Origin: Zerene cesonia | Lineage: Eukaryota > Arthropoda > Insecta > Lepidoptera > Pieridae | Length of the DNA: 64,000 nucleotides | Reading direction: 5' to 3' | Assembly (NCBI RefSeq): GCF_012273895.1 | Contig: NC_052102.1 | Coordinates: 4,362,917 to 4,426,916 of the forward strand | Shown here: positions 36,347-48,300 of the stretch, one piece after another | How positions within the stretch are numbered: position 1 is the first letter of the stretch | Layout: every line of letters starts with the position of its first letter | Made by a program: the position numbers and the translations under genes | Notes under the pieces: model-generated | Databases searched by the model: none | What the model saw: the letters and a program-made list of their open reading frames with translations, nothing else | What the model was told of the DNA's origin: nothing

Positions 36347-36390
36347 ATTAATATTCTGGACAAAGTATTTACGTTGTCCAGAATATTAAT
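36347..36390. repeat. Perfect 17-bp inverted repeat (hairpin) downstream of exon 11
   Basis: The arms 36347-36363 (attaatattctggacaa) and 36374-36390 (ttgtccagaatattaat) are exact reverse complements around a 10-nt loop. It lies 142 bp after the exon 11 donor. It could be a small-RNA hairpin or a MITE remnant; the stem is short for a typical pre-miRNA. Confidence 0.65.
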
Positions 36391-37337
36391 TTTAATCATA
36401 ATTGATATAAATTTTACGATATGACTTTTTTTTAGAGAGGGTTCGCAATAAGACCGTTTATTTTTTATCTAACAAATCTTCATTTTCATTTCAAATAAAT
36501 CCAACAATATGTCGCTGACTTCTAAGATGTCAAAATATAAAATTTGACCCATGGCAAGCACGAAAATAGTTATAATCTCACCAACCTCTGCAATCGTTAA
36601 TAATGTCACATATTTTGCATAGCTGCTACTAATATTATCCATTTGAAATTAAGTATAATGATTTACTCGACAGTTTGCATGGAATACATTAAGCCACATT
36701 TCTTGGTACGGGCCCAAGAAATGCCATTCTCTTTGTCGTTCCTATTAACCATTGCTCGGTTCATACTTTTAGGTTTTATTTGTTGCTTGTAATAAAATAC
36801 GTAAGTGGAAGGCAAAAACTCTAAATCTGGATTCGTATATCGTTAAATAAATTTAAATAATTTGAAGGGATATGCGGATCTATGTAGGAATTTATCGCGG
36901 GAACGGGTGGTTATGACCGAGCTAGCCCGACCATAATAAACTCGTACGCGCACAACGGTTGCCGTCCGACGAGGCCTCTTTATTGCAGCCTTACGCATAT
37001 CTACATTATTCATGTATTTATATGATACTGTTAATGTATACGATTTTAATCCGTTTATGATTGTTTCTGCTATATGTTTCTAACTTATGCTACCAATCTA
37101 CAACTCAAACGTTTAACTGTAGGCTTTTATACGATGGATGGAAATTTCTGTCTTTTTATTAATTCGAACTAGTTAAAAAGATACAATCGGTAACACACGT
37201 CGAGTCATAATCTACATCCACATTTCAGTCATGATAGTCATTTCAGTAGATAGTAGTAGATGTTTATTATGCTCAAATTCCAACTCATCACTGTTTAGAC
37301 ATGTAAACTAGTATAATTATATAAAGAATTTCGAGTT

Positions 37338-37357
37338 GGTAGGTAGGTAGGTAGGTA
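37338..37357 (+). repeat. (GGTA)5 microsatellite
   Basis: Five exact GGTA units. Confidence 0.85.
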
Positions 37358-37974
37358 AAACGGTACAAGAGGTAATGGCCATTTATGATTTTAATTCACA
37401 GACAACATTGATGAACTTAGTACTCAAGAAAAAAACTGAGTAATCGCAATAAATGGCTGTCCAGTCAAATCGACCTTTCGATATTATTGCTATACAAAGC
37501 TGGGTAAGCGTATTTTATGAATCAGTAAGCAAAAGTAACGCAGAATAATGAATCACCGCTGGAGAATCGTGCGTGAAGCGGTTTATTTGTTGAGGGTCCG
37601 AGGCAGCTCTGGATCCGAGGAGGTCTTGCGACCGAACGCTATAATATTCAAGTCACGGGACGCGTCCTAGGGAAATAATACAAAATGAGCTACGTGACCA
37701 GTTCATTACATTGAAACATGGCACGCACTCGCGGTCTCTTCCAATCTGAACATATCCCTTTTTCATGCCCAGCTATCGAAATGTCCCAATCTATGAAATA
37801 TGCCTCTCTTTTATTAATCAATATCGTATTCTATACACCTTTTATGTTAAAAGTAATTATTACTTTAAACTATTATTAGTTTACGAGAATTTTGGGAGTG
37901 TGAATGATGTTTTACATTTGCATATTTGCCTTATTGTTATTATTGGTCATATGGATATTTATCTAGAATTAAAT

Positions 37975-38034
37975 CAGGTGAGATTTGAACGTGCGACCGG
38001 AGCAACGCCTTACCATTCGGTTACCCATGATTCC
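37975..38034 (-). ncRNA. Degenerate second copy of the tRNA-derived element
   Basis: Read on the minus strand it gives 'atcatgggtaaccgaatgg', 'taaggcgttgctccggt', then 'cgcacgttcaaatctcacc'. This parallels the element at 5994 (atcacgggtggccgagagg, ctaggcgttgctacggt, cgcaggttcgaatcctgcc) but lacks about 10 bases after 'cggt' and has a broken T stem. Shared non-tRNA words such as ggcgttgct show common descent as a repeat family. Confidence 0.45.
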
Positions 38035-38647
38035 ACCTCAGCAATCGAATCTCATCTACTCTCTATTTTATGTGCTTACGTGCCCACCCCATGCCCTCTA
38101 TTGGGACAATAAACAACTATCTCAACCAATGTGGAAACATAATTCCATGGATAACTATTGTATCTACGAAACGAGGCCGTTCTTCATATTATTTTCGTTA
38201 TATATACGTATTAAATATTTTAAAAAATTGCATTTAATGCTATCAAAACAGTGTATTGGGTATCTCTTAAATGAAGCAAAAGTAACCTTTTTACAAGATA
38301 TTCCTATATAGCAATAAAATATCTCGACTTATACGACTAAGAAACATTTGATTATACTAATAAAACGCAGGTAAACAGTATAGATCACCGAAGTTTTTTA
38401 AGATTGTTGCTTAATGGGAATCGAATAGGAGATTGTCGTAAAACGTCCCCGATTTTATCGCGAAATGAGAAGTCGCTCGCGACTTTTCCCATTCTACAAA
38501 AACGTTCGTTTCCCTCCCGAGATGTAAAATCGTTTTATTTTATTACTTCCGCTAGTATAGCGCTACATAGATATTGTGTTTCTCACTACGGTAACTTTTT
38601 AATAAATGCCTGTACGATTTATTAGCGTAGACATGTTTTTTTTTTTT

Positions 38648-39647
38648 NNNNNNNNNNNNNNNNNNNNNNNNNNNNNNNNNNNNNNNNNNNNNNNNNNNNN
38701 NNNNNNNNNNNNNNNNNNNNNNNNNNNNNNNNNNNNNNNNNNNNNNNNNNNNNNNNNNNNNNNNNNNNNNNNNNNNNNNNNNNNNNNNNNNNNNNNNNNN
38801 NNNNNNNNNNNNNNNNNNNNNNNNNNNNNNNNNNNNNNNNNNNNNNNNNNNNNNNNNNNNNNNNNNNNNNNNNNNNNNNNNNNNNNNNNNNNNNNNNNNN
38901 NNNNNNNNNNNNNNNNNNNNNNNNNNNNNNNNNNNNNNNNNNNNNNNNNNNNNNNNNNNNNNNNNNNNNNNNNNNNNNNNNNNNNNNNNNNNNNNNNNNN
39001 NNNNNNNNNNNNNNNNNNNNNNNNNNNNNNNNNNNNNNNNNNNNNNNNNNNNNNNNNNNNNNNNNNNNNNNNNNNNNNNNNNNNNNNNNNNNNNNNNNNN
39101 NNNNNNNNNNNNNNNNNNNNNNNNNNNNNNNNNNNNNNNNNNNNNNNNNNNNNNNNNNNNNNNNNNNNNNNNNNNNNNNNNNNNNNNNNNNNNNNNNNNN
39201 NNNNNNNNNNNNNNNNNNNNNNNNNNNNNNNNNNNNNNNNNNNNNNNNNNNNNNNNNNNNNNNNNNNNNNNNNNNNNNNNNNNNNNNNNNNNNNNNNNNN
39301 NNNNNNNNNNNNNNNNNNNNNNNNNNNNNNNNNNNNNNNNNNNNNNNNNNNNNNNNNNNNNNNNNNNNNNNNNNNNNNNNNNNNNNNNNNNNNNNNNNNN
39401 NNNNNNNNNNNNNNNNNNNNNNNNNNNNNNNNNNNNNNNNNNNNNNNNNNNNNNNNNNNNNNNNNNNNNNNNNNNNNNNNNNNNNNNNNNNNNNNNNNNN
39501 NNNNNNNNNNNNNNNNNNNNNNNNNNNNNNNNNNNNNNNNNNNNNNNNNNNNNNNNNNNNNNNNNNNNNNNNNNNNNNNNNNNNNNNNNNNNNNNNNNNN
39601 NNNNNNNNNNNNNNNNNNNNNNNNNNNNNNNNNNNNNNNNNNNNNNN
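38648..39647. other. Assembly gap (1000 N)
   Basis: Exactly 1000 N, bounded on the left by a T10 run and on the right by a dispersed repeat. The assembly probably broke in repetitive sequence. Confidence 0.95.
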
Positions 39648-39735
39648 GGGATAAGGGATAAGGAAAGGATTGATGACTGGAAAGAAGGAATGGACTGGGA
39701 AGGGCTAGGAGAAGGAAAAAGGCCTTCGAAACATG
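39648..39735 (+). mobile_element. Dispersed repeat family D fragment at the gap edge
   Basis: Purine-rich sequence ('gataaggaaaggattgatga', 'atggactgggaagggc') that matches the reverse complement of the repeat at about 7915-7985 upstream of mib1 exon 10. The rest of the element is probably inside the gap. Confidence 0.5.
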
Positions 39736-39957
39736 TATTGACGAAGATATTATTATTTTATGACATGATTAGTTAATAACAATTAAGTAATTACTTTTTC
39801 ACTGGAATGGAAGGCAATTCACATTGCAACGTATTCATTTAATTATTTTGAAACTGTCCACTATAAATCTCTTTTTTTATCTGAATTTTTTTTTTCAGAA
39901 TATAAGTATTTTCATTGTATAAAAAAGAAATATGTTCCAATTGAATATCTATATATT

Positions 39958-40330
39958 TAACCAGCCGTTCGTCCCGGCTACACCCGCGTTGACCCAGGAA
40001 AAAACGAATAAAATTAGCTCATGACCGTCCTATGACACGCAGTGAGGATACAGTTTTCTAATTCTACTTCCTACTATTATTATAATATTATAAATGCGAG
40101 AATTTGTAAGGATGTGTGTGTTTGTTGCTCTTTCACGTAAAAATTACTGAACCGATTGCAATGAAATTTGATACGTAGACAGCTAGACAACTGGAATAAC
40201 ATATAGGCAACTTTTAATCCCGACATTCCTACGGGATACGGACTTACGCGGATGAAACCGCGAGGCGCAGCTACTGGTGAAAAAATTTTTTGAAATCGGT
40301 CTAGTAGTTTATGTTTCAAAACATTAAAAC
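39958..40330 (+). mobile_element. Dispersed repeat family A interrupted by family B
   Basis: The left part has 'ccagccgttcgtcccggct' and 'gacacgcagtgaggatacag'. The right part, after the insertion, has 'ggtgaaaaaatttttt' and 'gaaatcggtctagtag'. Joined, they follow the order of the intact copy at 12373. The family B element between them must have inserted later. Confidence 0.6.
40074..40275 (+). mobile_element. Dispersed repeat family B nested inside family A
   Basis: 'aatattataaatgcgagaat', 'gttgctctttcacgtaaaaa', 'aaccgattgcaatgaaattt', 'cctacgggatacggactta' and 'gcgaggcgcagcta'. Close to the copy at 7169. The terminal CTAGT reads CTACT here. Confidence 0.65.
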
Positions 40331-43300
40331 TCATATGGTTTAAATAACCTTCTATTATATATTTACGTATAAACACAACTATAACAACAATACTAATCAC
40401 GAACCACTCACATTTTAAGGATAACGGCATTTTACCTTTCACAGTTGAACTCTAAAAAAATAAAACAATTTATTTAACATGGGAACCTTTATTATTTCGA
40501 AGCATAAAATAGTGCTTCACAGATTGCAGTGATTAATATGTTTTACAATCCGACAATCATTGGAAGCTCGAACAGCTGCGACGAGCGCGGTTCGTTTCGA
40601 TAAGACGAATATTCGCGCTCAGCATTAATCGTGAGCTTAAATATTTTAACGCGTCGTAACATTGATTTATTCGGAGCGTAATCTCCGCTCGTGGTTTGTT
40701 TGTTCTTCGGCTCGAGACGTACAAGCAAGAATAGGCGCCCTCTATCTACGCAGCCAGTTAAGTGGGCCCATATAATTCATTCCATCAACGCTGTGTTTAT
40801 TGTTTGCCGTTAATAGCCTATCTATGTCTATTTTGTTTCGAGGGTATAATCGATTGTTTCCTTCTACGGCTGCTATCTGCATTGACCACACGCGCAGCGC
40901 TAAACAAACCTTCGATCTTTGTACAGTTGAGAATAGAATGAGCGCAGCATTCAGGGGAGATTTATGTGGTCATTGTGCGGCGTTAATTGCAGCGAATGGA
41001 GCAAAGTGCGATGGTATCCGACTATCTGAACGAGAATTGTAATCCCCGGACTGCATTGCCAACCATGCCAACCTTATAGATATTCCATTTGTAACATTAA
41101 ACGTCAATGTGGACTATTTATTACGTAAGTTATCACGCTTGAAAGCTTCATGGTAAGCATTTAATGTGCTTAAGTAATCTCGTGTAAAAAAACAGATTTA
41201 ATACTTTATTAATCAGGATCCTTAATTTAGGTATCTATTTTCATTTCTAATATGATTCATTTATAAAATATGTTGATTAAATGCTCTTTTTCTACTGGCA
41301 AAATGATAAAACAGATAACAATTAGGTACACAGAATTTGTCATCTCTATTAAAAATGTTGTAGGTATTTACTAGTAGGTGTGGTAAATAAAAAATGTATA
41401 GCGCACGTTGTCAGTGTGACCGTGTCCGCAATTAGCGGCAGCACACGCGGATAATCCGGCGCCGCGCGCTCGCCGCCCTAACACTATTGCCACGAGCGCT
41501 TCGCACACGAATGCACTACGAATTCAGCGAATAAATTCATTTGTACGCAAATTGTATTGGCGCTTGCAATTAAAACTTTGTTGGCGCTCGAGCTAAGATA
41601 AATAACACTAATACATTCTGCTTATTGCGGAGAAGTTGCAGGATACAGAGGATATATTAATGTTGTTCCTAATTTGTTTGGGCGGTGCCGGATTAACCGT
41701 GCTGCCCTCAACTTATATTCCTATAAGGGTCCCTATACCCAACCCCGTTGTGTCATATTTAATATTTGACCTCCTTAGAGAATCATCAAAAATACATAGT
41801 TTCTAAATGAAGTAAAATTTTCATGAAACCCTCTGTTTTTATACATAATATAATATATTATAACTTTAAGATATTATGTATTAAATCATCATAATTAGAT
41901 ATAATAATATGAAAAACTTGGGAAACATGTGAGCATTGTTGACGTATAAATAAATGAAAAAATACGTAAATAAATACATTAGTATCCTGAATTATAACGG
42001 CTTAATATTTTCGTTCCAATTTTAAGACTTAAGGTGTTTCAAACGACACGAAAATGTTTCAAACCATTATAAAACTTTTGATTAAGATCTTGCATTCTGC
42101 TTTGCGCCGTGCAAAGCTACTTTAAAAATAAATCTCTTTCTTTTTGCCTCCCCTTACATTATATAAGAGAAGTAAAAAACGAACGTAATAAATTGGCGCA
42201 GTGGTTCAGGGTGTACGATAAGAAAATCCACTATTAACGGGATCTAATTCAGTGAGGCGTTCTAACTAACGTCTACTTTGAAATTGATTCCACAACTTAC
42301 AACACAGAGTACTGTTCAATTAACTTAGATTGCAACGGATCATTTGGAAGCATGTTTATCAAATGTACTAAAATACTTTTCTTAGATATTAGTTACAGTG
42401 ACTGATTATTATTGGCATTCATTAGCAAACGGATAAAGTCTGAAACGGATTGTATTGATGGCAGATATTGTATAAATCTTGTAATAAATGTAATTTATCG
42501 GCTTATACAGAAAATAAAAGAAAAAAAAGTTCTCGATTGTTCTATTTTAATTCAGTTATTGCAATTAGCGCCTAAAGGCTTTAAAAGATTTTAGTTCGAA
42601 TGTGAATTCGAAGAAAATTATTTCTCATTTCTTTTAATTTTGGAAACAATTGTACTTACAGATATAAATGTGTTAAATAAGATATAAAATTGTTAAATTA
42701 GGGACATAGAGTCAGATAAATTAGTTCATTTTTATTAAGGATTAAAAAAGGTGATTTAATTAAATAATTGAGTTTCACTTAATAACAATTGACAACATTA
42801 ATATTATTTAATGTGGCTACATTGATTCGATATAACTTTAATTAAATCAATAGCAAGTAACAATATACGTACATTATATTAGATTTGATTAATGCTCTGC
42901 TGCCTCGGTTAGTTATATATGCCATTCCAAGTTAATGTTTATTACATTCACGTTCCTTTGTATTGCTGAATAAGTCTGAACTGGGAATAATAAACCAAAA
43001 GTTAGTCCGTCCTGTCTAGATTCGTGTTATTATTGCGAGTTTCTAAAACGCGATTTAAACGAGAGTAATTTTACAGAGTGCCGTAGCCTCCAGAACTCAA
43101 CGGTCTTAAACTGGATTAAATGGAGCCGTAAGTTATCATCAACACCCATAAAATACAGACTGAGTTGAGTGAGACTACAATTTATGAACGGTACAAAGCG
43201 CCTCGTTGAGATTGGAAATTTTGACCTGCTGAATGCAATTTGGATATCTTATAGCTGCTTCCGCCTCCGTTGATCATCTAACGCCGTTTCATTTCTGTTG

Positions 43301-43850
43301 TTCTTCATCTTTTACAAACTTTCCTAGTACAATAAGTAGAGTCGCGGTTAATCTTTCGATTTATATCCATCTAAAGATTAACTGCGACATTTACTTGCTA
43401 ATGCATTTTTATACAATTTATTGAAACTTCTTAATGCACTTTCGCTAAATAGTTCTTATTAATCCACATGAAAGTATGTCAACTAGGCACAATGTCTACT
43501 CTTATTTCTTTAGAAATATAAAAATAATATTACTTTCTATAGTGAGTTCATCTCGGTTATATTTTTAAAATTATTTGAAATTAATTGCTGAATAAAATTT
43601 AATAGGTCACATGAAATACAACAAAGATATTTCCTATTATATGATATTGTGAAATACAGCATCTATTTCGTTTATTAGATAATCGAAATTAATTGGTATA
43701 GAAAATCATTATCAGAACCTTTTTTGTTTCGTGACAAATTTGTAGTTCCTAAGCATTCCGGTTGTGTGCAGTCGAATGCCCTCAGATACGGGCACAGAGG
43801 CGAAGGAATTTTCCAAACTAATAGTAGACATACATATAAAAAAAAAACTA
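40331..43850 (+). other. mib1 intron 11, second part
   Basis: No gene recognised. A GC-rich patch at about 41400-41530 (including 'aatccggcgccgcgcgctcg') stands out from AT-rich surroundings. Confidence 0.55.
41400..41530. promoter_or_regulatory. GC-rich island (candidate regulatory element)
   Basis: A CpG-dense patch within intron 11 with no open frame and no repeat similarity noticed. The role is inferred from composition alone. Confidence 0.25.
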
Positions 43851-43950
43851 NNNNNNNNNNNNNNNNNNNNNNNNNNNNNNNNNNNNNNNNNNNNNNNNNN
43901 NNNNNNNNNNNNNNNNNNNNNNNNNNNNNNNNNNNNNNNNNNNNNNNNNN
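43851..43950. other. Assembly gap (100 N)
   Basis: Exactly 100 N. It is the left boundary of a 185-bp contig island. Confidence 0.95.
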
Positions 43951-44135
43951 CGAGAAGTGGGTCAAGCGGTACCGCCCGGGCTATTTATTGCGTTTTCCAT
44001 TAAATCGCAACAGCGATCTAAGACCTATAAGTGCTGATGCACTGTATAATAAGAGTCTTTAAAAATAGACACGGAAACTATTTTTTTATAAGCATTCTGT
44101 GTACATGTTCTCAAATTGCAGTTTAGTTTATAAAT
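43951..44135 (-). repeat. 185-bp contig island, exact reverse complement of 61793-61977 (probable misplacement)
   Basis: Isolated between two gaps. Its sequence, reverse complemented, matches 61793-61977 base for base, including both ends of the island. A contig of this size, bounded exactly where another contig begins, is best explained as a duplicate assembly-graph fragment put in the wrong place. Confidence 0.8.
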
Positions 44136-45135
44136 NNNNNNNNNNNNNNNNNNNNNNNNNNNNNNNNNNNNNNNNNNNNNNNNNNNNNNNNNNNNNNNNN
44201 NNNNNNNNNNNNNNNNNNNNNNNNNNNNNNNNNNNNNNNNNNNNNNNNNNNNNNNNNNNNNNNNNNNNNNNNNNNNNNNNNNNNNNNNNNNNNNNNNNNN
44301 NNNNNNNNNNNNNNNNNNNNNNNNNNNNNNNNNNNNNNNNNNNNNNNNNNNNNNNNNNNNNNNNNNNNNNNNNNNNNNNNNNNNNNNNNNNNNNNNNNNN
44401 NNNNNNNNNNNNNNNNNNNNNNNNNNNNNNNNNNNNNNNNNNNNNNNNNNNNNNNNNNNNNNNNNNNNNNNNNNNNNNNNNNNNNNNNNNNNNNNNNNNN
44501 NNNNNNNNNNNNNNNNNNNNNNNNNNNNNNNNNNNNNNNNNNNNNNNNNNNNNNNNNNNNNNNNNNNNNNNNNNNNNNNNNNNNNNNNNNNNNNNNNNNN
44601 NNNNNNNNNNNNNNNNNNNNNNNNNNNNNNNNNNNNNNNNNNNNNNNNNNNNNNNNNNNNNNNNNNNNNNNNNNNNNNNNNNNNNNNNNNNNNNNNNNNN
44701 NNNNNNNNNNNNNNNNNNNNNNNNNNNNNNNNNNNNNNNNNNNNNNNNNNNNNNNNNNNNNNNNNNNNNNNNNNNNNNNNNNNNNNNNNNNNNNNNNNNN
44801 NNNNNNNNNNNNNNNNNNNNNNNNNNNNNNNNNNNNNNNNNNNNNNNNNNNNNNNNNNNNNNNNNNNNNNNNNNNNNNNNNNNNNNNNNNNNNNNNNNNN
44901 NNNNNNNNNNNNNNNNNNNNNNNNNNNNNNNNNNNNNNNNNNNNNNNNNNNNNNNNNNNNNNNNNNNNNNNNNNNNNNNNNNNNNNNNNNNNNNNNNNNN
45001 NNNNNNNNNNNNNNNNNNNNNNNNNNNNNNNNNNNNNNNNNNNNNNNNNNNNNNNNNNNNNNNNNNNNNNNNNNNNNNNNNNNNNNNNNNNNNNNNNNNN
45101 NNNNNNNNNNNNNNNNNNNNNNNNNNNNNNNNNNN
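44136..45135. other. Assembly gap (1000 N)
   Basis: Exactly 1000 N, to the right of the 185-bp island. Confidence 0.95.
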
Positions 45136-45189
45136 CAGATTCGAAATTCAAATGTAATATTTTTTTATAATTAAGTGTAACAGTATTTA

Positions 45190-45362
45190 TGGCCAGACTA
45201 AGTATATAGCCTGTGTCACTCAGTGAAGTTGCATCTTTCTAATGGTAAAATAATTTTGAAAATCGGTACCAGTACCGGGTCTTTTAACCAGTAGTTTTTG
45301 AGTTTATCCATTATGAACAAACAAACAAACAAAAATACAAATTATTCCTCTTTATAATATTA
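45190..45362 (+). mobile_element. Dispersed repeat family A
   Basis: 'tgtgtcactcagtgaagttg', 'aatggtaaaataattttg' and 'aaaatcggtaccagtac', then an (AACA)n stretch and the tail 'cctctttataatattagtgt'. The 5' end is missing or diverged next to the gap. Confidence 0.6.
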
Positions 45363-48300
45363 GTGTCGATATCGTATTTCATAGTCTTTGACAATTGAAT
45401 AGTAAATATCTTTCATACCAACAGTCAAAGCGTTCCATATTGGCATTTCTAACATATAAAAAAACTTCCCTTAGCCTCCCTACAACATTGCAAAATGTTT
45501 CAATGTAAAGTCTCGAATGTGAAAAGATGAACAAGATATATATAGGCGAACGATTGCAGAGGCTAGCATGATAACTACAGTGGCCGCAACCCCTCGCGGC
45601 CCCCGGCACCGCACAATAGCGATTACTGGGGCAATCGGGACGGCCTGTGCCGTCCACGACGAACGCTGCGATGCAAATAAATTTGAAGAAAGTCGCGGTC
45701 GGACAACGCTGCCCCTCGTTATTATTCGGTTCTCGCGGAATGGCTTTTATGCCCTTAATGGAAAAGTGGGATATTTACTTCGGTTCTGTACAACGACCTT
45801 CCTTTCAAATTTTCCTTGGTATCTACGATTTGCGCTCAAATTAAGCAATTCACTTTTACTTACAGTTCTATTCGCTTTATTACAACCTTTAACATTTACT
45901 CTTGGCTTAAAATACTTATACATTAATCCTGAGACCATGACCATATTTGTTAGTATAATAATTAAAAAAGCGGAGCAATGAAACATCCCGCATCTCTATC
46001 TACAATCCTATTTTGTTAAAAAAAAACTGATATATTATTCTCTAGTGAACTGATACATAAAGTATATTGAAAGTTATTGAAGTAACTTTAAAGTAAATAA
46101 TGCTTAGTAGATACGCCAGTTGGTGCGAACTGCCCCTTTAATTATGAAAATGTATGCGAAGCACATGAAAGTTTCTGCAATTATGCCCTCGCCGGCGCGC
46201 CATCCGTGCGTCGTGCGGTAGCCAGCCGTCCTTAACTACAGAGTGCCCTGCCTGCTGCGCTATTCAATTACCTCATAACGTTCCGACTTTCGACAGAAAA
46301 TGTCAAGATGCTCTCATTATACATAAAACCTTCTTTAAAATCACTCTTGTAAAACTAGCGGAGAATTTTTGAAAGAATAATCTGTTATAACATAGTTGCT
46401 AAAGCGTTTCTTTTATTGACTTTGTGTTATGAAACAAATCCAAGTTTTCTACAGTATAACAAAATATAATTATAAATGTACATAACTAAACCCATTTTCC
46501 TAACAAAAATATGTTTAGCTATTAATTTGGATGGTACAAAATAAAGGGATGCGTAAAATTCATAGCCACCGTGTTGGGGTCAATTAAGTAGCGATAAAAT
46601 TTTTAGTGTTGCGTACAAATTGTTGATTCACACCGGCTGACGGATGGTCGCTAGTCTGGCGCCGGCAAATGAGCACACGATAAAATTATCGTTAGCGGTA
46701 ACGACATGAATAAATGCAATAGGGTGGTTCGCGAGTGAGTAAGAGGAGCAAGAAGCGCGCTCCGAGCTTTGGACAACTGCGGTACGTGCTCGTTAGGACT
46801 TTTGTGCGGGCGGCACGACCCGCAGGGCGCACCTCTCAAATCCCGGCCGACTTTCAAATATGGGCTCTATGTTAATTTGCTTGCATATAAGCTCTGCAAT
46901 GTGTAACGATGCGGTGCTTGAATATACAAATAGCGAATGATGCACGCCAAAATACACTTTATTTATTTGTTTGTGAATGCAGTCAATAACAAGAAATACA
47001 TTAGTGGCCAGCTGAATGTAATGAAACTCCACAGAACAACGTACAATGTAAATATGTGAGTAAATAATATTAATAGTAAATATAATTAAGCTACACGCGT
47101 GTATTAAACCCGAATCATGTTAACCGAGTAATAAATATCGGCATACAAATAGTACCAAAATTATTGGGCGCAAGAGAATTACCATTGTGGTTTAATATTA
47201 TTTGCATTTATAATTTTACCCTTATCCTTTGATATGTGTGAAGTAAACGAATGGAAAAGGTTTTTAAAACAAATTAGATACACAAATACATTTATCTTGT
47301 AGAATGTTTGGCCTCAATGTACATTAAAGTACGAACCTTGCCGCACAAACTACGGTTTGCTTTGATTTATAATACGCCGCTGCTGGCCGCGTGGTTGGAA
47401 ATTTTAAACGTCACGCATTTATGATGAATACTCGCAATTTTCTCGCGGGGGTAGCAGAGTTGATAGCGCTACGACTTTATCGCACTTTATTTGGTTTGCA
47501 TATGCAAAGTATATGGTTGTACTGTACGGTCGCAATTGCACCGATATGTTGATTATATTTTTACAGCTTAATGACGCGTTATTTTGTAGGAACGACTCGT
47601 AGAATAGTGAAATTTGCTCACTGTAAAAAAGTTATTGTAAGTTAGTGTCGCCGTGTCGTTGCATGTCACAATCTCGTCGCTTTTCGCCCCACCCGTCTAC
47701 TGGAGGATCTAATCGCGTCGTCATCGCGAGTAGGCTAGGCTCATGTCGTTTCGCTACGGAATTGCCATAAATCAGTCGACACAACGTGATGGATGATGTA
47801 GCCCCGACAAAAACAGAATAATCTAGTGTGACTATGATATGATTTTATGCTTATCTTTACTGTCTCACTTAAATACGCCTATTTTACCTTTTTTATTCTT
47901 TTTTGCATTATTTTCAGGCAAAACTATCATCTTCGTAATGAAAGATACTGGATTGTATTCGGTTATAAATTTTGCTTTCAGTTATAATTAAATAACAATT
48001 ATAATGTAGCAAACAAAACAGCTCGTTACAAAAACAATTAAAAGTGGCACATTAAGACCTAAAAACTAAAAGCATACAAAAAAAAGAAATAATGTTCTCT
48101 CGGGAGTAATAGTAAACAGCGCTCGTGATGAGTGTGGACTTGAGTCGAAACGATGGTTGCTCCGTTATGGCAAAACGTTGCTAACTTATACATCGCTTTA
48201 TAAATATTATACGAATAAAATTATTTGTTATTCAATTAAATAATATAAAAATTAAGGAAATATGTATGTGTGCATGTTATATGTATGTGTTGGCAAAAAA

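Larger units (their letters stand above)
36206..38647 (+). other. mib1 intron 11, first part
   Basis: No coding exon is recognised after the exon 11 donor. Contents are a perfect hairpin (36347-36390), a (GGTA)5 microsatellite and a degenerate tRNA-like element. It ends in a poly-T run at the gap. Confidence 0.6.

Noticed and set aside
45568..45981. 137-codon open frame in intron 11
   Set aside because: It begins in a GC-rich patch and ends in AT-rich hydrophobic codons; no domain, and two other open frames overlap it.
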